A stretch of DNA of 64,000 nt. Origin: Actinobacteria bacterium UBA2272 (GTDB taxonomy: Bacteria; Actinomycetota; Coriobacteriia; Anaerosomatales; Anaerosomataceae). The stretch spans positions 992,001 to 1,056,000 of the forward strand of contig DDXA01000004.1 of the NCBI GenBank assembly GCA_002347725.1, in the 5' to 3' direction. The notes under the pieces were generated by a model. The model was not told where the DNA came from. It ran no database searches and worked only from the letters and a program-made list of their open reading frames with translations. The position numbers and the translations under genes were made by a program. Below, piece by piece: positions 8,879 through 15,926 of this stretch (within the stretch, counting starts at the first letter, position 1; the number at the start of each line of letters is the position of its first letter).

Positions 8879-9999
8879 CGGCACTCGAGCTCTATCTCTC
8901 CAGGGTGTTCCTGCGCGTGTGGTGGCTGGTCTTTCGGCTGCTGCCGGTCAACCGCTCGAAGGTGGTCCTGGCTTCGGCGCGAGCCGAGCGGCTCGAGGGC
9001 AATCTGCTCTACATCGATCGCGCGCTGGCCCGCATGCGCCCCGATCTTGACCGTGTGCACCTGCTCGAGCGTTACGGCTATGGTCTGGCCGACAAGGTCC
9101 GCTACCTTCTCCACCTTGTTCGCGCCACCTATCACCTTGCGACGGCCCGGTTCTTCATCATCGACAACGCGTACCTGCCCGTTCACGTCCTGCCGCACCG
9201 GCCGGAGACGGTGGTCATCCAGGTGTGGCATGCGATGGGCGCGCTCAAGCGGTTCGGTCTGGACACGCATGAGGCCCAGCGACCGGTCGAGCGCACGTTT
9301 CTCCACAGGCGGTACGACTACGTGATCGTCGGCTCCGAGGCGGCGGTCGCGCCGTACGCATCGGCGCTACGGACCGATCCGGACCGCGTGATCCCGCTCG
9401 GCTCGGCACGCAGCGACTTCTTCTCCGATGAGGCGGCGATGTCCGATGCCCGACTGCGCACGGTCGAACAGTATCCGGAGATCGCCGGTCGACGGGTGAT
9501 CCTCTACGCTCCGACGTTCAGGGGTGTTGGCCATGAGAAGCGTTCGGCGCGCCTGCTCGACCTCGCGCGTCTCGTGGAGCTCCTCGGCGAGGGTGACGTC
9601 CTCGTTTACAAGCGACACCCGGTTCTCGGTCCGGGATCGCGCCCACACCTCCCCGGCGTCGTCTACGTGGATGCCGATGTGGACCTGAACGAGCTGTTCT
9701 GTGTCACGGACATTCTCGTGACCGACTACACCTCGGCCATCTTCGAGTACGCGCTGCTGCGGCGCCCGCTCGTGCTGATAGTTCCGGATATCGAGGAGTA
9801 CGAGCGCGATCCGGGCATCTACCTCGACTATCGCACCGAGATGATAGGCGTCATGGCGACCACCACCGACGAGGTTGCCGACATCATCGCGCGTGGAGAG
9901 TTCGATATGCGCCCGTTCGAGCCGTTCATCGCGACGCATGGGCATCGCGCTGACGGGCATGCCAGCGAGCGGTTCGTGGAGTTCCTGGGCCAGCTGTGA
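8875..9999 (+). CDS. CDP-glycerol/CDP-ribitol phosphotransferase (TagB/TarF/TarL family), copy 3
   Basis: A 374-residue single-domain relative of the two minus-strand phosphotransferases, with VWHAMGALKRFG, LGSARSDFF, APTFRGVG, YKRHPVLG and VTDYTSAIFEY. Its N-terminus is hydrophobic (YLSRVFLRVWWLVFRLL), suiting a membrane-surface enzyme. The ATG at 8875 overlaps the SDR stop by 4 bases, so it is made together with the CDP-ribitol-forming enzymes and may use their product directly. It is the most divergent of the three copies (AMGA instead of ASGA, VTDYTS instead of VTDYSS). Primer transferase or ribitol-phosphate transferase are both possible. Confidence 0.82.
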   Translation: MTALELYLSRVFLRVWWLVFRLLPVNRSKVVLASARAERLEGNLLYIDRALARMRPDLDRVHLLERYGYGLADKVRYLLHLVRATYHLATARFFIIDNAYLPVHVLPHRPETVVIQVWHAMGALKRFGLDTHEAQRPVERTFLHRRYDYVIVGSEAAVAPYASALRTDPDRVIPLGSARSDFFSDEAAMSDARLRTVEQYPEIAGRRVILYAPTFRGVGHEKRSARLLDLARLVELLGEGDVLVYKRHPVLGPGSRPHLPGVVYVDADVDLNELFCVTDILVTDYTSAIFEYALLRRPLVLIVPDIEEYERDPGIYLDYRTEMIGVMATTTDEVADIIARGEFDMRPFEPFIATHGHRADGHASERFVEFLGQL

Positions 10000-10085
10000 G
10001 AGGCACCCGTGGCCGGATGGAACGTTTCGGCGCCCGGTGGCGTCTACAGGTGTAGTAACCGGGAGACCGCGAGGGTGTGAGTCCC

Positions 10086-10997
10086 ATGGCACGCCGAACT
10101 CGCATACTGATAGGTGTGGTCCTCGTCGTGGCAGTCGCGGCCTTGGCGTTCGCGTTCGGGTCTCGCGTGCCGGATGCCGATTCGACGCTTGAGCCCCGTC
10201 TCGGCGCGATCCGTGAGCGAACGGTCCCCGCTCCTGCTCCGGAGCCCGACGAGCCGCGCGGACCCGCGCCACGGGAGTCCTCGCCGGTCGAGCCGCCGGT
10301 CACGCCCGAGCCGGATGACGACACCCGGTACGGATGGTGGTACACGGCCAACTCGACCCACGCCGTGCCCGCCGTGCCGGCCGCGGCGAGCCGCCTGCTG
10401 GCCGCCTACGGTGGCATCTACACCGGCCCGGATCCCGGTGCGGTCTACCTCACGGTCGATCAGGGCTACGAGAACGGCAACACGCCGGCCATCCTCGACG
10501 CGCTCGCACGCAACGGCGTGAAGGCGACTTTCTTCGTCACCCGGTCCTACATCGTCAACAACCCCGGTCTTGTCCGGCGCATGGCCGATGAGGGACACGT
10601 TGTCGGCAACCACACGGCGACGCACCCGTCGCTGCCCGGGATCGCCACCGACAGGGCGGCGTTCACCGAGGAGCTCGAAAGTACTGAGCGTGCGTACGAG
10701 GAGGTCACGGGCGGCTCGATGGCGCCCGTCATGCGGCCGCCGATGGGTGAGTACAGCGCCCGGTCGCTGTGGCTTACGCAGGAGCTCGGCTACACGAGCG
10801 TGTTCTGGGGGTTCGCGCACCGCGACTGGATCGTGGACGACCAGCCGCCGGTGGATGTCACCATCGAGCGGATCTTGAACGGCAGCCACCCGGGTGCGAT
10901 CTACCTGCTGCACGGCGTGTCCTCGAGCGACACGCAGGCCCTCGATGCAGTCATCGAAGGACTGCGCGCGCAAGGGTACCGCTTTGGCGTGCTTTAG
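10086..10997 (+). CDS. Membrane-anchored polysaccharide deacetylase, PdaA-like
   Basis: A 303-residue protein with an N-terminal membrane anchor (about residues 8-28), a Pro/Glu-rich linker (~45-85) and a C-terminal NodB-type deacetylase domain. YLTVDQGYENG with TPAILDAL and GNHTATHPSLP (metal-binding histidines), RPPMGEYS and AIYLLHGVS closely follow the layout of Bacillus PdaA, which removes N-acetyl groups from muramic acid. The first motif reads DQG where typical NodB enzymes have DDG; PdaA-type enzymes also vary here. ATG at 10086 has GAGGG about 10 bases upstream. Likely acts on peptidoglycan or wall glycan outside the membrane. It follows the teichoic acid block in the same orientation after an 86-base gap, so it may be separately transcribed. 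Confidence 0.85.
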   Translation: MARRTRILIGVVLVVAVAALAFAFGSRVPDADSTLEPRLGAIRERTVPAPAPEPDEPRGPAPRESSPVEPPVTPEPDDDTRYGWWYTANSTHAVPAVPAAASRLLAAYGGIYTGPDPGAVYLTVDQGYENGNTPAILDALARNGVKATFFVTRSYIVNNPGLVRRMADEGHVVGNHTATHPSLPGIATDRAAFTEELESTERAYEEVTGGSMAPVMRPPMGEYSARSLWLTQELGYTSVFWGFAHRDWIVDDQPPVDVTIERILNGSHPGAIYLLHGVSSSDTQALDAVIEGLRAQGYRFGVL

Positions 10998-11009
10998 GCG
11001 TGCGGGTGG

Positions 11010-11038
11010 TTGCAGGCTCGTGCGGCGCATCCTACGAT
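11010..11038 (+). promoter_or_regulatory. Sigma-70-type promoter for the 59-aa protein
   Basis: TTGCAG (11010-11015), a 17-base spacer and TACGAT (11033-11038) lie 28 bases before the start codon. Consensus match only. Confidence 0.5.
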
Positions 11039-11066
11039 GCCCGTACATCACCCGAGAGGAGGCGCT

Positions 11067-11246
11067 ATGGACCCCGTGAAGCAGGTACTCGAGGCGATGA
11101 AAGCGGCCGGTGAGCCGCTCGCCGCAGGCAAGATAGCAGAGATGACCGGTCTTGACCGCAAGGATGTCGACAAGGCGATGGATGCGCTCAAGAAGTCGGG
11201 CGATATCGAGTCGCCGGTTCGTTGCAAGTGGCAGCCCAAGGCGTAG
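11067..11246 (+). CDS. Small winged-helix-like DNA-binding-type protein (59 aa)
   Basis: MDPVKQVLEAMKAAGEPLAAGKIAEMTG and DRKDVDKAMDALKKSG read as a compact winged-helix: helix, LAAGKIAEMTGL turn, recognition helix, then a short wing ending in the basic CKWQPKA. Such 55-65-residue stand-alone units are found widely in anaerobes and archaea and are usually annotated as transcriptional-regulator-like without known targets. A strong ribosome site (GAGAGGAGG) precedes the ATG and a promoter-like element sits upstream, so expression is likely. It is followed by a hairpin terminator shared with the converging thioesterase gene. Function unknown. Confidence 0.75.
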   Translation: MDPVKQVLEAMKAAGEPLAAGKIAEMTGLDRKDVDKAMDALKKSGDIESPVRCKWQPKA

Positions 11247-11270
11247 CCGCCATACGACCGGTTCACGATG

Positions 11271-11300
11271 GAGTCTCCGTCGGATCTTCGGCGGGGACTC
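11271..11300. terminator. Hairpin between converging genes
   Basis: A 12-base-pair stem with two or three G-U pairs: left arm from GAGTCTCC, right arm ending GGGGACTC. It ends the 59-aa gene and overlaps the stop codon of the opposing thioesterase gene. No long T run. Confidence 0.5.
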
Positions 11301-11790
11301 AGTCTATCGCGTCGGGAAGCGGGCGCTCATCGGGTATCCACTCGGCGCCGAAGTCGCCCTCCACGATGCGATCGATGGGGAGCCGTATGTAACGGCCGCG
11401 GGCCTCGACCGCAACGCTGCCGTCGGCGAGCACGATCTCGGCGGTGCCCTCGAACAGCCGACCGGAGTCTCTCGTGATACGGCCGATCGCTGTGACGGGC
11501 GCGTCGATCGGCACCGGTTTCCGGTAGCGGACGGTGAGCTCGACGGTCACGCCCCAGGCGTCGCGATCGGAGATGTTGATGGCCCGGCCGATTGTCTCGT
11601 CGAGTATCGTCGACGCGATGCCGCCGTGCAGTCGGCCCGGGTAGCCCTGATGCTCCGGGCGCGGGGTGAACATGCCCGCGAGTTCGCCGGTCTCGAGTTC
11701 GAGGAAGCGCGCCTTGAGGCCTGCGGTGTTCTCGGTGCCGCACACCATGCACATGCGGCTCACGTTCTGGGCGGCGCGCACGCCGGGCAT
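11299..11790 (-). CDS. Hotdog-fold thioesterase (PaaI/acyl-CoA thioesterase type)
   Basis: A 163-residue single hotdog domain. The GYPGRLHGGIASTILDE segment contains the HGG motif and acidic residue that define the PaaI-like thioesterase family, which hydrolyses acyl-CoA or related thioesters. The N-terminus carries a CMVCGTEN motif that is common in cytosolic relatives and may be structural. No neighbour gives a substrate; the gene stands alone between a small regulator and an oppositely oriented methyltransferase gene. Family firm, substrate unknown. Confidence 0.8.
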   Translation of the reverse strand: MPGVRAAQNVSRMCMVCGTENTAGLKARFLELETGELAGMFTPRPEHQGYPGRLHGGIASTILDETIGRAINISDRDAWGVTVELTVRYRKPVPIDAPVTAIGRITRDSGRLFEGTAEIVLADGSVAVEARGRYIRLPIDRIVEGDFGAEWIPDERPLPDAID

Positions 11791-11927
11791 ACGGTGTTCC
11801 TCTCGTCGGAGGACACCATTCTACGGCAGGGTGGGCGTGGCGGTTGCGAACGGTCACAATCCGATGAGTGGATCTGCGAGGGGAGCAGCATGGCGCAGGG
11901 CGACATCACCCGACGGGCGGGGTAACG

Positions 11928-12773
11928 GTGCTGCCGCCTCTGGACATGCTGGAGTGCCCGGTGTGCCGCTCGCCGCTTGCCGCCGAGGGCGGGACGCTGC
12001 GATGCGGGGAGGGGCACGCGTTCGACGTGGCGCGGCACGGGTACGTCAACCTGCTCGGCGGGGGTGCGGCGGCCGGGACCGCAGACACGGCCGAGATGGT
12101 CACCGCGCGGGAGGCGTTCTTAGGAGCAAGGCACTACGAGTACATCGCGGAGGCACTCGCCGCTGCGATCGCGGGTGCCGTCAGAGGATCGACTGCCCCC
12201 CGGGTGCTCGACGTCGGCGCCGGGAGCGGGTACTACCTCGCCGCGGTACTCGATCGGATGCCCGCAGCGGCGGGTCTCGCGCTCGACATCTCGAAGTACG
12301 CGGCCCGTCGGGCGGCCCGCGTGCACCCGCACGCCTCGGCGGTCGTGTGCGACGCTTGGGACCGGCTTCCGGTCGCCGATTGCTCGGCGAGTGCTGTGAT
12401 GAGCGTGTTCGCGCCGCGCAACCCGGCGGAGTTCTCCCGGGTGCTTGCGAAAGACGGCATCGTCGTGACCGTCACGCCGACCCCCCGGCACCTTGCCGAG
12501 CTCATCGACGCGATCGGCCTGATCTCGGTCGACGACCGCAAGGACGAGCGGCTCGAGACCTCGCTCGGCGAGCACTTCGCGCGGGAGGCCTCGCGGCCGC
12601 TTGAGGCGGTGATGACGCTCGGCCACGCGGATGTCGCCGCACTCGTCGGCATGGGGCCGAGTGCCCGCCATATCGTCCATGCCGAGCGCGAGGCGCGGAT
12701 CGCGAGACTTCCGGACCCCGTGACGGTGACCGCGTCCGTCAACGTGGCCGTGTGGCGGCGGAGTCAACCGTAG
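11928..12773 (+). CDS. rlmA: RlmA-type 23S rRNA (guanine-N1) methyltransferase
   Basis: A 281-residue SAM-dependent methyltransferase with the N-terminal zinc site expected for RlmA: CPVCRSPL and RCGEGHAFD give three Cys and a His, followed by ARHGYVNLL. The Rossmann SAM loop is VLDVGAGSGYY and the catalytic region FAPRNPAEFSRVL. RlmA enzymes methylate G745 or G748 in domain II of 23S rRNA; the Gram-positive version (RlmA-II/TlrB) affects macrolide binding. Which of the two positions is used cannot be read here. GTG at 11928 was chosen for its GGGCGGGG site; an upstream in-frame ATG at 11868 would add unlikely residues. Confidence 0.85.
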   Translation: MLPPLDMLECPVCRSPLAAEGGTLRCGEGHAFDVARHGYVNLLGGGAAAGTADTAEMVTAREAFLGARHYEYIAEALAAAIAGAVRGSTAPRVLDVGAGSGYYLAAVLDRMPAAAGLALDISKYAARRAARVHPHASAVVCDAWDRLPVADCSASAVMSVFAPRNPAEFSRVLAKDGIVVTVTPTPRHLAELIDAIGLISVDDRKDERLETSLGEHFAREASRPLEAVMTLGHADVAALVGMGPSARHIVHAEREARIARLPDPVTVTASVNVAVWRRSQP

Positions 12774-12876
12774 CGCTCGCCGGTCGGGCCGGGGCGCGGT
12801 CGTATGGTATCTTTCGGCTACTGCGTGTCGCCGAGCCTCGGGTATCGCGCGACGCTACCGACAAGGGAGGCAGTGC

Positions 12877-13434
12877 ATGTCCCTGTGCACTCGGACTCAC
12901 GAATGCGCGTTCTACCAGGAGATCGAGCCGAGTCTCGTCCTGCGCGTGAAGCACGCGTCGGCGTTCATGTTCTGTCGCGGAGGACACTACGAGGAGTGCG
13001 CCCGGTACCGGCGACTGGCCGCGGGCGAGAACGTGCCGCAGACCCTGATGCCCGACGGGTCGACCGGTGACTGGTCTGAGGATACGTCCTCGGGCAGCAA
13101 GCGGCGCTTTCTGGTCATCGAGGACTCTCCGGTCTTTGCGGCGCTGGCTTCGGCCACGATCGCCTCACACTTCAGTGACTCGGAGATCGTGCGTCACCTG
13201 TCGTTCACGGAGGCCCAGCGCGACCTGGCTGCGGGCGGCTACTCCGCAGTGGTGTGCGGCTATGGGCTCGGAGACGGTAAGACGGCCCACGACGTTCGTC
13301 GGATGACCGACGCGCCGATAGTCGTCCTCACCGGCCGCCTTGAAGGCGTGGAAGCGCCGACTGGCGCACGGGTGGTCGAGAAGAGCGCAGGACCGGTCGC
13401 GCTTGCCGCCGCGATCAGGGCGAGCCTCGCGTAG
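12877..13434 (+). CDS. Cys-motif protein with degenerate response-regulator receiver domain
   Basis: A 185-residue protein with two parts. Residues 1-60 hold four cysteines (C4, C10, C33, C41) in the pattern C-x5-C...FC-x7-C-x-RY, which could bind zinc or an iron-sulfur cluster. Residues ~75-185 look like a CheY receiver: FLVIEDSP at the acidic pocket, VVLTG with the switch Thr, and VEKS with the conserved Lys. The usual phospho-acceptor Asp, however, falls on VVCGYGLGDG, where it is replaced by Cys/Gly, so phosphorylation at the normal site is unlikely. No kinase is adjacent; a hairpin terminator follows. I do not recognise a named family. Possible redox- or metal-responsive adaptor. Confidence 0.7.
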   Translation: MSLCTRTHECAFYQEIEPSLVLRVKHASAFMFCRGGHYEECARYRRLAAGENVPQTLMPDGSTGDWSEDTSSGSKRRFLVIEDSPVFAALASATIASHFSDSEIVRHLSFTEAQRDLAAGGYSAVVCGYGLGDGKTAHDVRRMTDAPIVVLTGRLEGVEAPTGARVVEKSAGPVALAAAIRASLA

Positions 13435-13444
13435 GGGCATGCGA

Positions 13445-13474
13445 ACAGGCGCCGCACCGGAGTGCGACGCCTGT
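13445..13474. terminator. Bidirectional terminator hairpin
   Basis: A 13-base arm (ACAGGCGCCGCAC) pairs with 13462-13474 at 12 of 13 positions around a CGGA loop. It lies between the converging pseudo-receiver and RNA helicase genes and could end both. Confidence 0.7.
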
Positions 13475-13506
13475 CGTGGCTTCTCAGTCGATACGCTTGG
13501 CGCAGA

Positions 13507-14721
13507 CTATCGTCTCCTGCGGCCACGGCCTCGGCTCGAGCTGAACACCGTGCGTACGGCGCGCGTTGCGGCGCGCTCGGGGTTGGGCACCAGCCGCTGC
13601 TGCGAGTAGTCGAACCCGACTGCGTCGTGCGTCTGCAGAATCGCACCGATCTTCACCTCGATGTCCCTGAGCGCCTCGTGCTCCTCTGGCGAAAGCAGGG
13701 ACACGGCCGTACCGGTCTTGCCCGCGCGCGCGGTCCGTCCGATGCGGTGGACGTAGTCCTCGGGGGTGTTCGGCAGGTCGTAGTTGACGACGTGGCTTAC
13801 GTCGTCGATGTCGATGCCGCGGGCCACCACGTCGGTGGCGACGAGCACGCGTACGCGGCCGGCCTTCAGACCGTCGAGCGCCGCCTGACGCTGCGACTGC
13901 GAGCGGTCGCCGTGGATGGCGGCGCACTTGATGCCGTTTTGGTGCAGAACCTTGGCCACACGGTCCGCACGGTGCTTGGTCCGCGTGAACACGATGACAC
14001 GGTCGAGGTTGTTCTCGTTGATCAGGTGTACGAGAAGCTGCGACTTCTGCTGTCCGCCGACGGGGTACACACGCTGCTCGATAAGTTCGATCGGCGTGTT
14101 GGCGGGGGCGACTTCCACGCGCACCGGGTCGTGGAGCGTGGAACTCACGATGCGCTGAACGTCTGCGGACATCGTGGCCGAGAACAGCAGGTTCTGCCGC
14201 GAAGCGGGGACACCGGCGATGATCTTGCGCACTTGCGGCCAGAAGCCCATATCGAGCATGCGGTCCGCCTCATCGAGCACGAGGATCTCTACGTTCGAGA
14301 GATTGCAGACCTTGCGCTCTATCAGGTCGAGCAGGCGTCCCGGGGTGGCGACGAGTACGTCCACGCCCCGCTTGAGTGCCTTGATCTGCGGCTCGTAGCC
14401 CACGCCACCATAGACCACGGCCACGCGGTGCTTGGTCAGCTTGGCTACCTCGAGGGCGACGCCTTCGATCTGGCCGGCAAGCTCACGGGTGGGGGTGACG
14501 ACGAGTGCGCGAGGCCCGCCGGGCTTGCTTTCGATTCGCTGCATGAGCGGCAGGACGAACGCCGCGGTCTTGCCGGTGCCGGTCTGAGCACAGCCGACTA
14601 CGTCGCGGCCCTCCACTACGTACGGGATCGCGTCACGCTGGATGGGGGTCGGGCGCGTGTAGCCCATCGCCGCCACGGCTTCGAGAAGGCGTGGCGAAAG
14701 ACCCAGGTTGTCGAAACTCAA
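13507..14721 (-). CDS. rhlE: DEAD-box ATP-dependent RNA helicase, RhlE-like
   Basis: A 404-residue helicase with both RecA domains: Q motif (PTPIQRDAIP), AQTGTGKT, PTRELAGQ, TPGRLLD, DEAD as LDEADRMLDMGF, SAT, and in domain 2 ARGIDIDDV and HRIGRTARAGKTG. The tail ends in an Arg/Gly-rich stretch typical of RNA contact. The best start is TTG at 14721 (giving LSFDNLGLSP, matching the usual RhlE N-terminus) because AAGGAG lies 8 bases before it; ATG codons at 14748 and 14787 would add non-family residues. A promoter-like element at 14858-14887 leaves a leader of about 130 bases, as seen for cold-regulated helicases. Probably unwinds structured RNA during ribosome assembly or mRNA decay. Confidence 0.9.
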   Translation of the reverse strand: MSFDNLGLSPRLLEAVAAMGYTRPTPIQRDAIPYVVEGRDVVGCAQTGTGKTAAFVLPLMQRIESKPGGPRALVVTPTRELAGQIEGVALEVAKLTKHRVAVVYGGVGYEPQIKALKRGVDVLVATPGRLLDLIERKVCNLSNVEILVLDEADRMLDMGFWPQVRKIIAGVPASRQNLLFSATMSADVQRIVSSTLHDPVRVEVAPANTPIELIEQRVYPVGGQQKSQLLVHLINENNLDRVIVFTRTKHRADRVAKVLHQNGIKCAAIHGDRSQSQRQAALDGLKAGRVRVLVATDVVARGIDIDDVSHVVNYDLPNTPEDYVHRIGRTARAGKTGTAVSLLSPEEHEALRDIEVKIGAILQTHDAVGFDYSQQRLVPNPERAATRAVRTVFSSSRGRGRRRR

Positions 14722-14857
14722 AGTGTGAGCTCCTTCCTCGTGCGCCATATCAGGCTGCACTGCGGGCAGACGCAGTTGTCCTGACACGTCACGAGGAGAG
14801 CGAAGGACGACCGAGTCTTGGTGTGCCGGGCCCGGGATCGGGCGCGGTTCTCGAGAG

Positions 14858-14887
14858 AGTATACGTGCTGACGTGCGAAATAGCCAA
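14858..14887 (-). promoter_or_regulatory. Promoter of the RNA helicase gene
   Basis: On the minus strand TTGGCT (14887-14882), 18-base spacer, TATACT (14863-14858). It leaves a leader of roughly 130 bases before the TTG start. Confidence 0.55.
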
Positions 14888-14917
14888 TCGTGCCCCTGCG
14901 TGGCCCACCTGCGACAC

Positions 14918-14948
14918 AGGGAGAGGTCCGGTGACCGGACCCCTCCCT
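14918..14948. terminator. Hairpin after the cytochrome/heme-sensor operon
   Basis: AGGGAGAGGTCCGG pairs with 14935-14948 with one A-C mismatch around a TGA loop. It lies about 60 bases beyond the stop of the minus-strand sensor gene and upstream of the helicase promoter. It lacks a clear T run. Confidence 0.5.
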
Positions 14949-15010
14949 GCGAGCATGCGTAGTCCCTTAGCGGCGGGGCGAGCAGCCGCTGCGGACACGG
15001 TGCGGCTGAG

Positions 15011-15922
15011 CTACTTGCCCGAGAGCTGGCGGAGCGTCATAGACACAAGCTTGATGAAGTCGGCGAAGAACTGCTCGAACGATCCGATCTCATCGGTGGT
15101 GCCGTCGGGCTCGTACTCGGCGTCGAAGTCGCCGCCGGCGACCCGCATCGAGATGTCCTGGATGCTCACGGTCATGCGGCGAAGCCGCTTGAGCACGAGC
15201 AGGTCCATCAGCGCGCCGATGGTGAGCGTCGCCACGACCAGGGTGATGCTGACGACCAGGAGCGTCTGCAGCATCGCGCTGTTGGCTGCATCGGCCTGCT
15301 CGGTGATGTCCTCGATGGCGTAGATGACGCCGACGGGATCGGTCCCTCCGGCGTACGCGGGGAAGACCGCGTGGCCCTTGCTGCTCCGGTCGGTGCTCCA
15401 GCGGACGACCCAGTAGTCGCCCTCGCCGGTCACCCCGTCGTGGCACGTCTGTGTGCAGGAGCCTACCTCGACGCCGACAATGCGGCCGTTCTCCGGTACC
15501 TGCTCGGGTGAGATGCCGAACTGCATGTCGTCGGCGAGCGCCTCATCGGTCGTGGCTAGCAGACCGTAGTTGTCGCGCTCGGCCCATGTGGGCGGCAGGC
15601 CGAGGGACTCGCGTGCGGCCGCGAACGTCGCCTCGTCGGTTATGTTCTTGTCGATCAGGAGCGCGTAGTCCGCGCCCGTGACCGACTTCATGCCCTCGAG
15701 GATGCGCGCGGCTTCCTGCGGATTCGCGATCGGGTCGAGGTCCGTGTCGGGCCCCTTGATCTGCTCCCATGCAGCAACACCCTGGGAGCCGGTGCGGGCC
15801 ACCGTCGTGTCGAGGCCGCGCGAGTACGACTGGTGCAGGTACACCACAACGGCTACCGCGCCGATGAGGTTGATGGCCACCACACCTGCCAGGATGCGCG
15901 TTCGTATCGAGAGGTTCTTCAT
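15011..15922 (-). CDS. Membrane heme-c sensor-like protein with HAMP domain and no output module
   Basis: A 303-residue protein: membrane helix 1 (~9-28), an extracytoplasmic sensor region (~29-210) containing one heme-c attachment motif CTQTCH near residue 157, a YAIEDITEQADAAN linker, membrane helix 2 (~220-245) and a HAMP-type segment (~246-295), then the protein ends. There is no kinase, cyclase or methyl-accepting domain. The layout resembles the c-heme Tll0287-like/DUF3365 sensors that normally sit on histidine kinases or chemoreceptors. The gene begins 4 bases after the stop of the giant multiheme cytochrome, so the two are co-transcribed. It may report the redox state of that cytochrome through an interacting partner, or act as a membrane anchor for it. 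Both ideas are inference. Confidence 0.75.
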   Translation of the reverse strand: MKNLSIRTRILAGVVAINLIGAVAVVVYLHQSYSRGLDTTVARTGSQGVAAWEQIKGPDTDLDPIANPQEAARILEGMKSVTGADYALLIDKNITDEATFAAARESLGLPPTWAERDNYGLLATTDEALADDMQFGISPEQVPENGRIVGVEVGSCTQTCHDGVTGEGDYWVVRWSTDRSSKGHAVFPAYAGGTDPVGVIYAIEDITEQADAANSAMLQTLLVVSITLVVATLTIGALMDLLVLKRLRRMTVSIQDISMRVAGGDFDAEYEPDGTTDEIGSFEQFFADFIKLVSMTLRQLSGK

Positions 15923-15926
15923 GCGT

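Noticed and set aside
11890..11925. Short peptide frame (11 codons) just before rlmA
   Set aside because: It has a ribosome-like site but no regulatory features such as stem pairs or arrest motifs were evident; may be chance.
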